Below are positions 61,744-64,000 of a stretch of 64,000 nt of DNA, piece by piece. The position numbers and the translations under genes are program-made. The stretch is taken from contig NZ_CP054932.1 of the NCBI RefSeq assembly GCF_013364275.1, forward strand, positions 4,464,001-4,528,000, read 5' to 3'. The stretch is from Actinomadura sp. NAK00032 (GTDB taxonomy: Bacteria > Actinomycetota > Actinomycetes > Streptosporangiales > Streptosporangiaceae). The notes under the pieces are model-generated. The model did no database searches. It saw only the letters and a program-made list of their open reading frames with translations, and was not told where the DNA came from. Within the stretch, counting starts at the first letter, position 1. Every line of letters starts with the position of its first letter.

Positions 61744-62352
61744 TCACCGCGGCGGCGGCTCCGCCGGGGCCGCCGCGCCGAGCACCCGCAGCACGCTGGT
61801 GCGCAGGGCGTCCCCGGCGTCCCGGTCCGACATCCGCCCGGCCGCCCGCTCCTCGCCGGCGGCGTGGGCGAGCCTGACGGTGACCGACACCAGCCAGTCC
61901 AGCGGGAGCCGGTCGTCGAACTCCCCGGTGCGCCGGCCCCGCTCGACCACCCGCGCGATCCGGTCGGTGATCGGCAGGTGCCGGTCGCGGTCGGCCCGCG
62001 CGCCGACGGGCAGCTCGCCGATGCGCCGCAGCAGCGCGGGGGAGCGGCGGGCCGCCCGCTCGGCGGCGTCCAGCACCCGCAGCAGGGCGCCGGCGGCCGG
62101 CCCGTCGTCGGGGCCGGCGGCGTCCATCGCGGCGGCGACCTCCTCGGTGATCCGGTCGACGACGCCCACCAGCAGCCGCTCGCGGGAGGAGAAGTGGGCG
62201 TAGACGGTCTGGCGCGTCACGCCCGCCGCCGCGGCGACCGCCTCCAGGCTCGCGTCGGGCCGCTCGTCCAGGACCCGGACGGCGGCGTCCAGGATGGCGG
62301 CCCTGCTGCGGCGCGCGTCGGCGCGGCGGCGGGGAACCGGAGAAGCACTCAT
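61744..62352 (-). CDS. TetR-family repressor
   Basis: 202-aa TetR protein with helix-turn-helix AILDAAVRVLDERPDASLEAVAAAAGVTRQTVYAHF (in parts) and a TetR_C-type ligand domain. The ATG is directly adjoined by a TCTTAC-n5-GTCAGA operator, and a second copy overlaps the divergent promoter, so it represses itself and the SnoaL-like/metal-chaperone genes. Confidence 0.87.
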   Translation of the reverse strand: MSASPVPRRRADARRSRAAILDAAVRVLDERPDASLEAVAAAAGVTRQTVYAHFSSRERLLVGVVDRITEEVAAAMDAAGPDDGPAAGALLRVLDAAERAARRSPALLRRIGELPVGARADRDRHLPITDRIARVVERGRRTGEFDDRLPLDWLVSVTVRLAHAAGEERAAGRMSDRDAGDALRTSVLRVLGAAAPAEPPPR

Positions 62353-62353
62353 C

Positions 62354-62405
62354 TCTTACACCTTGTCAGAATTATCGGGGCATGTATATCTTACAGCGCG
62401 TAAGA
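62354..62405. promoter_or_regulatory. Paired TetR operators
   Basis: TCTTACACCTTGTCAGA (62354-62370) and TCTTACAGCGCGTAAGA (62389-62405) share the inverted repeat TCTTAC-n5-GTaAGA, 35 bp apart centre to centre. The first starts one base from the tetR ATG. Confidence 0.7.
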
Positions 62406-62432
62406 GTTATCGATCCCGACCAGCGGAGCACC

Positions 62433-62837
62433 ATGCGCGCACTCGCCGGCACCGACCCCGAGCGGTTCATCGCCGACTTCTTCACCTCCTTCAACCGGGA
62501 GCTGCTGGACACCGACGACGATCCGGCGGCGATCGTCGACCGCTACCACACCCCCGACATCGTCCAGGTCGCCGACGGCCACCGGATGGACCGCGACACC
62601 CTCATCGCCCACACCCGGCCCGTCCGCAAGAACCGGCCCGAAGGCCGCGTGGACGTGCACGACGCCATCGCCGACGGCGACCGGATCGCCGCCCGCTACA
62701 CCCTGCACGTCCGCCGGCGCGGCAAGGAACTGCGGATCGAGGTCTGCTTCTTCGGCCGCTTCGCCGACGACGGGCGGATGCGCGCCGCGCACATGCTCAC
62801 CCGCACCGTCCCCGCCGACCGGGGGGAACCGGCATGA
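62433..62837 (+). CDS. SnoaL/NTF2-like protein
   Basis: 134-aa cone-fold protein: FIADFFTSFNRELLDTDDDPAAIVDRYHTPDIVQ, in parts, then HRMDRDTLIAHTRPVRKN and a last strand with RIEVCFFGRFADDGRM. Small-molecule binding or isomerase role; the exact one is unknown. The ATG at 62433 has GCGGAG upstream. It overlaps the next gene by ATGA and is controlled by the divergent TetR. Confidence 0.78.
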   Translation: MRALAGTDPERFIADFFTSFNRELLDTDDDPAAIVDRYHTPDIVQVADGHRMDRDTLIAHTRPVRKNRPEGRVDVHDAIADGDRIAARYTLHVRRRGKELRIEVCFFGRFADDGRMRAAHMLTRTVPADRGEPA

Positions 62838-63046
62838 CCCGCTCCTACACCGTCGCCGGCATGGCCTGCGGGCACTGCGCCGCCGCCGTCACCGAGGAGA
62901 TCGAGCGCATCGCCGGCGTCACCGCCGTGACGGTCGACGTCGCCGCCGGCCGGGTCACGGTGACCGGCGACGGGCCGCTCGACACCGCGGACGTCCGCAC
63001 CGCGGTCGAGGAGGCCGGCTACGAACTCCCCGGCGCCGACGCCTAG
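62834..63046 (+). CDS. HMA-domain metal chaperone (CopZ-like)
   Basis: 70-aa heavy-metal-associated domain protein. The metal site is GMACGHC (Cys12, Cys15), and the ferredoxin-like fold ends VRTAVEEAGYEL. It binds Cu+ or a similar soft metal in the cytoplasm. The start overlaps the stop of the SnoaL-like gene by 4 nt, so translation is coupled. No P-type ATPase is adjacent; the control by TetR instead of CsoR/CueR is unusual. Confidence 0.88.
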   Translation: MTRSYTVAGMACGHCAAAVTEEIERIAGVTAVTVDVAAGRVTVTGDGPLDTADVRTAVEEAGYELPGADA

Positions 63047-63094
63047 ACGCGCCCCGGCCGCACGGCACCGGCGGAGCCCCGGCCGCAAAACCGG

Positions 63095-63124
63095 TTGAGC
63101 GTCCCGGCCGCGGCCCCGTAGGTT
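63095..63124 (+). promoter_or_regulatory. Promoter of the DUF1062 leader
   Basis: TTGAGC (63095-63100) and TAGGTT (63119-63124) are 18 nt apart. Transcription would begin near 63131, giving an about 180-nt leader before the DUF1062 ATG. Confidence 0.55.
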
Positions 63125-63141
63125 GCCTGCGGCCCACCGCC

Positions 63142-63168
63142 GTGAGGACAAAGGACGACACCGCGTGA
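63142..63168 (+). other. Possible upstream ORF 1 in the DUF1062 leader
   Basis: GTG start, 8 codons (MRTKDDTA) and a TGA that overlaps the start of the next tiny ORF (GTGA). It begins only about 11 nt after the presumed transcription start. Coding status is uncertain. Confidence 0.3.
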
Positions 63169-63191
63169 CCCCGCCTGCTCTGCAGACCTGA
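63165..63191 (+). other. Possible upstream ORF 2 (leader peptide)
   Basis: GTG start preceded by AAAGGACGA, 8 codons (MTPPALQT) and a TGA at 63189-63191. The stop codon lies within the 5' strand of the closing stem of the leader RNA, so ribosomes on this ORF would disrupt that stem. Confidence 0.45.
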
Positions 63192-63303
63192 CACCTTCTT
63201 CCGCTCACCTGTAGCCGACGCTCCCGTCGGTTCCGCCGGGCTGCCCTCGCGCGCCCGGCCCTGCAGCGTCCGAGGCCGCGCGCAATCGGCCTCGTGTCAG
63301 GTC
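63185..63303 (+). ncRNA. Predicted structured leader RNA (four-way junction)
   Basis: A 10-bp closing stem GACCTGACAC (63185-63194) / GTGTCAGGTC (63294-63303) encloses three perfect hairpins: CCGACG/CGTCGG (63215-63230), GCCGGGC/GCCCGGC (63235-63259) and CGAGGCCG/CGGCCTCG (63271-63294). The closing stem ends one base before GAGAGAG, the ribosome binding site of the DUF1062 gene. The form suggests a riboswitch or peptide-controlled attenuator. No known class was recognised. Confidence 0.5.
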
Positions 63304-63313
63304 GAGAGAGCCC

Positions 63314-63874
63314 ATGTCCTCACAACCTCATACCGTGCTGCCCTGGATCGTCCGCCGGACCAGGCTGCCGCTGCTGTCGCTGCGGTGCCCCGGCTGCCGG
63401 TCGGAGTCGGCGACCGCCGGCGAGGGCAGGTTCCGCGTCAACGCCAACGGCAAGCTGCTGGACGTGTGGCTGCTGGTCCGCTGCGCGTCCTGCGACCGCA
63501 CGCGCAAGCTCACCGTGCACGAGCGGGCCCCGGTCGCCTCCTTCGCGGCGGCCGACCTGCGCGGCTACCGCGCCAACGATCCGGACCTGGTGGCGTCCAC
63601 GCTGCTGGACCCGCTGCTGGCCCGCCGCAACCGCTTCACCCTGGACTGGACGGGCGCCTGGCGGCTGCACACCCCACCGGAGCGGCCCGACGAGGCGTGG
63701 CCGCTCCGGGTGCGGGTCGCCTTGGAGGACCCGGTGCCGGTGCGGCCGGAACGGCTCATCGCCCGCGGGCTCGGCCTCAGCAGGAACGAGGTCCGGCGCC
63801 GGGTCAAGTGCGACGTCCCGCCGCGCCGTCCGACGAGTACGGGATTCACCTTCACCGTGCCGGCCGGAGACTAG
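63314..63874 (+). CDS. DUF1062 family protein
   Basis: 186-aa protein of the DUF1062 family. Two Cys pairs (CPGC at 25-28 and CASC at 57-60) form a probable zinc ribbon. The middle reads WLLVRCASCDRTRKLTVHERAPV, in parts, and the C-terminal half includes LIARGLGLSRNEVRRRVKCDVP, which resembles an S4-like RNA-binding segment. Function is not established. GAGAGAG precedes the ATG. An unusually structured leader with two tiny ORFs precedes it, implying post-transcriptional control. Confidence 0.82.
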   Translation: MSSQPHTVLPWIVRRTRLPLLSLRCPGCRSESATAGEGRFRVNANGKLLDVWLLVRCASCDRTRKLTVHERAPVASFAAADLRGYRANDPDLVASTLLDPLLARRNRFTLDWTGAWRLHTPPERPDEAWPLRVRVALEDPVPVRPERLIARGLGLSRNEVRRRVKCDVPPRRPTSTGFTFTVPAGD

Positions 63875-63881
63875 CGCGGCC

Positions 63882-63916
63882 GCGGCCGCGGCGGGCGACC
63901 GTCCCGCCGCGGCCGC
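63882..63916 (+). terminator. Hairpin terminator after the DUF1062 gene
   Basis: Perfect 14-bp stem GCGGCCGCGGCGGG (63882-63895) with 63903-63916 and a 7-nt loop, 7 nt after the stop codon. Confidence 0.7.
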
Positions 63917-64000
63917 ACCACCGGCGGGCGCGGCCGACGCCCGCGCCCCGCACCACCAGAGGGGCCGGTCCCTGCTCCGGCGCCGCCGGCCCCGTGTCTT

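Overview
The window is about 72% G+C by eye, uses GTG starts freely, and carries typical actinomycete families (DUF3040, DUF3618, WYL regulators, HrdB-type sigma factor, Rv2578c-type radical SAM protein). It is most likely a chromosomal segment of a filamentous actinobacterium. The gene set and the classical menaquinone (Men) pathway would fit Thermomonosporaceae such as Actinomadura, but the genus is an inference. Many genes have no Shine-Dalgarno sequence and instead a TANNNT -10 hexamer 6-7 nt before the start codon, the hallmark of leaderless mRNAs.

Layout. 1-3.1 kb: end of a phytase-like esterase, an RpoD/HrdB-family sigma factor behind an ECF-type promoter, and a CDF metal exporter. 3.1-8.0 kb: menE divergent from menB-menC-menD. 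menF lies at 14.6-15.9 kb, and a shared TGAACnnGTTCA palindrome overlaps the -35 of menE and of menF. 8.1-18.9 kb: phosphatase, fatty acid desaturase, Nei-type glycosylase, a KhtT/KhtU-like K+/H+ antiporter pair, BioY, a spermidine-synthase-like protein, an SDR and a GNAT. 19.0-28.7 kb: a TetR-controlled efflux operon (MFS, SDR, GDSL hydrolase) that has been destroyed. A complete 5.8 kb Tn3-family transposon (84-bp inverted repeats, 5-bp target duplication, TnpA, TnpR, probable res site, and an NmrA/HxlR redox-type cargo pair) sits in codon 7 of the MFS gene, and the genes behind it carry frameshifts and a deletion. 28.7-34 kb: radical SAM repair-type protein with an SOS-like box, GHL10 lipoprotein, DUF3040, an RsbW-like ATPase and a WYL-DinB fusion. 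34-43.9 kb: a MoxR remnant, a 952-aa protein with a degenerate AAA module, a DMT exporter, a TetR-regulated drug ABC transporter, an unrecognised helical/vWA-like protein, and a kinase pseudogene.

43.9-64 kb: AI-2E-type permease, GH3 enzyme, two esterases/hydrolases, a WYL regulator, a three-gene membrane-stress operon with a possible stress-sigma promoter, an RNA-repair cassette (RNA ligase plus HD-phosphatase/polynucleotide kinase), a two-component system next to an MFS exporter, a UvrA-like drug-resistance ATPase with an AraC regulator, a TetR-controlled SnoaL-like/metal-chaperone pair, and finally a DUF1062 gene.

The strongest candidates for something undescribed are: (i) the leader of the DUF1062 gene, with two tiny overlapping uORFs and a predicted four-way-junction RNA whose closing stem holds the uORF stop codon and ends next to the ribosome binding site; (ii) the shared men operator; (iii) the reconstruction of the transposon-broken efflux operon; and (iv) the compact RNA-repair cassette. 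All family names here come from reading the sequence. No database search was run.
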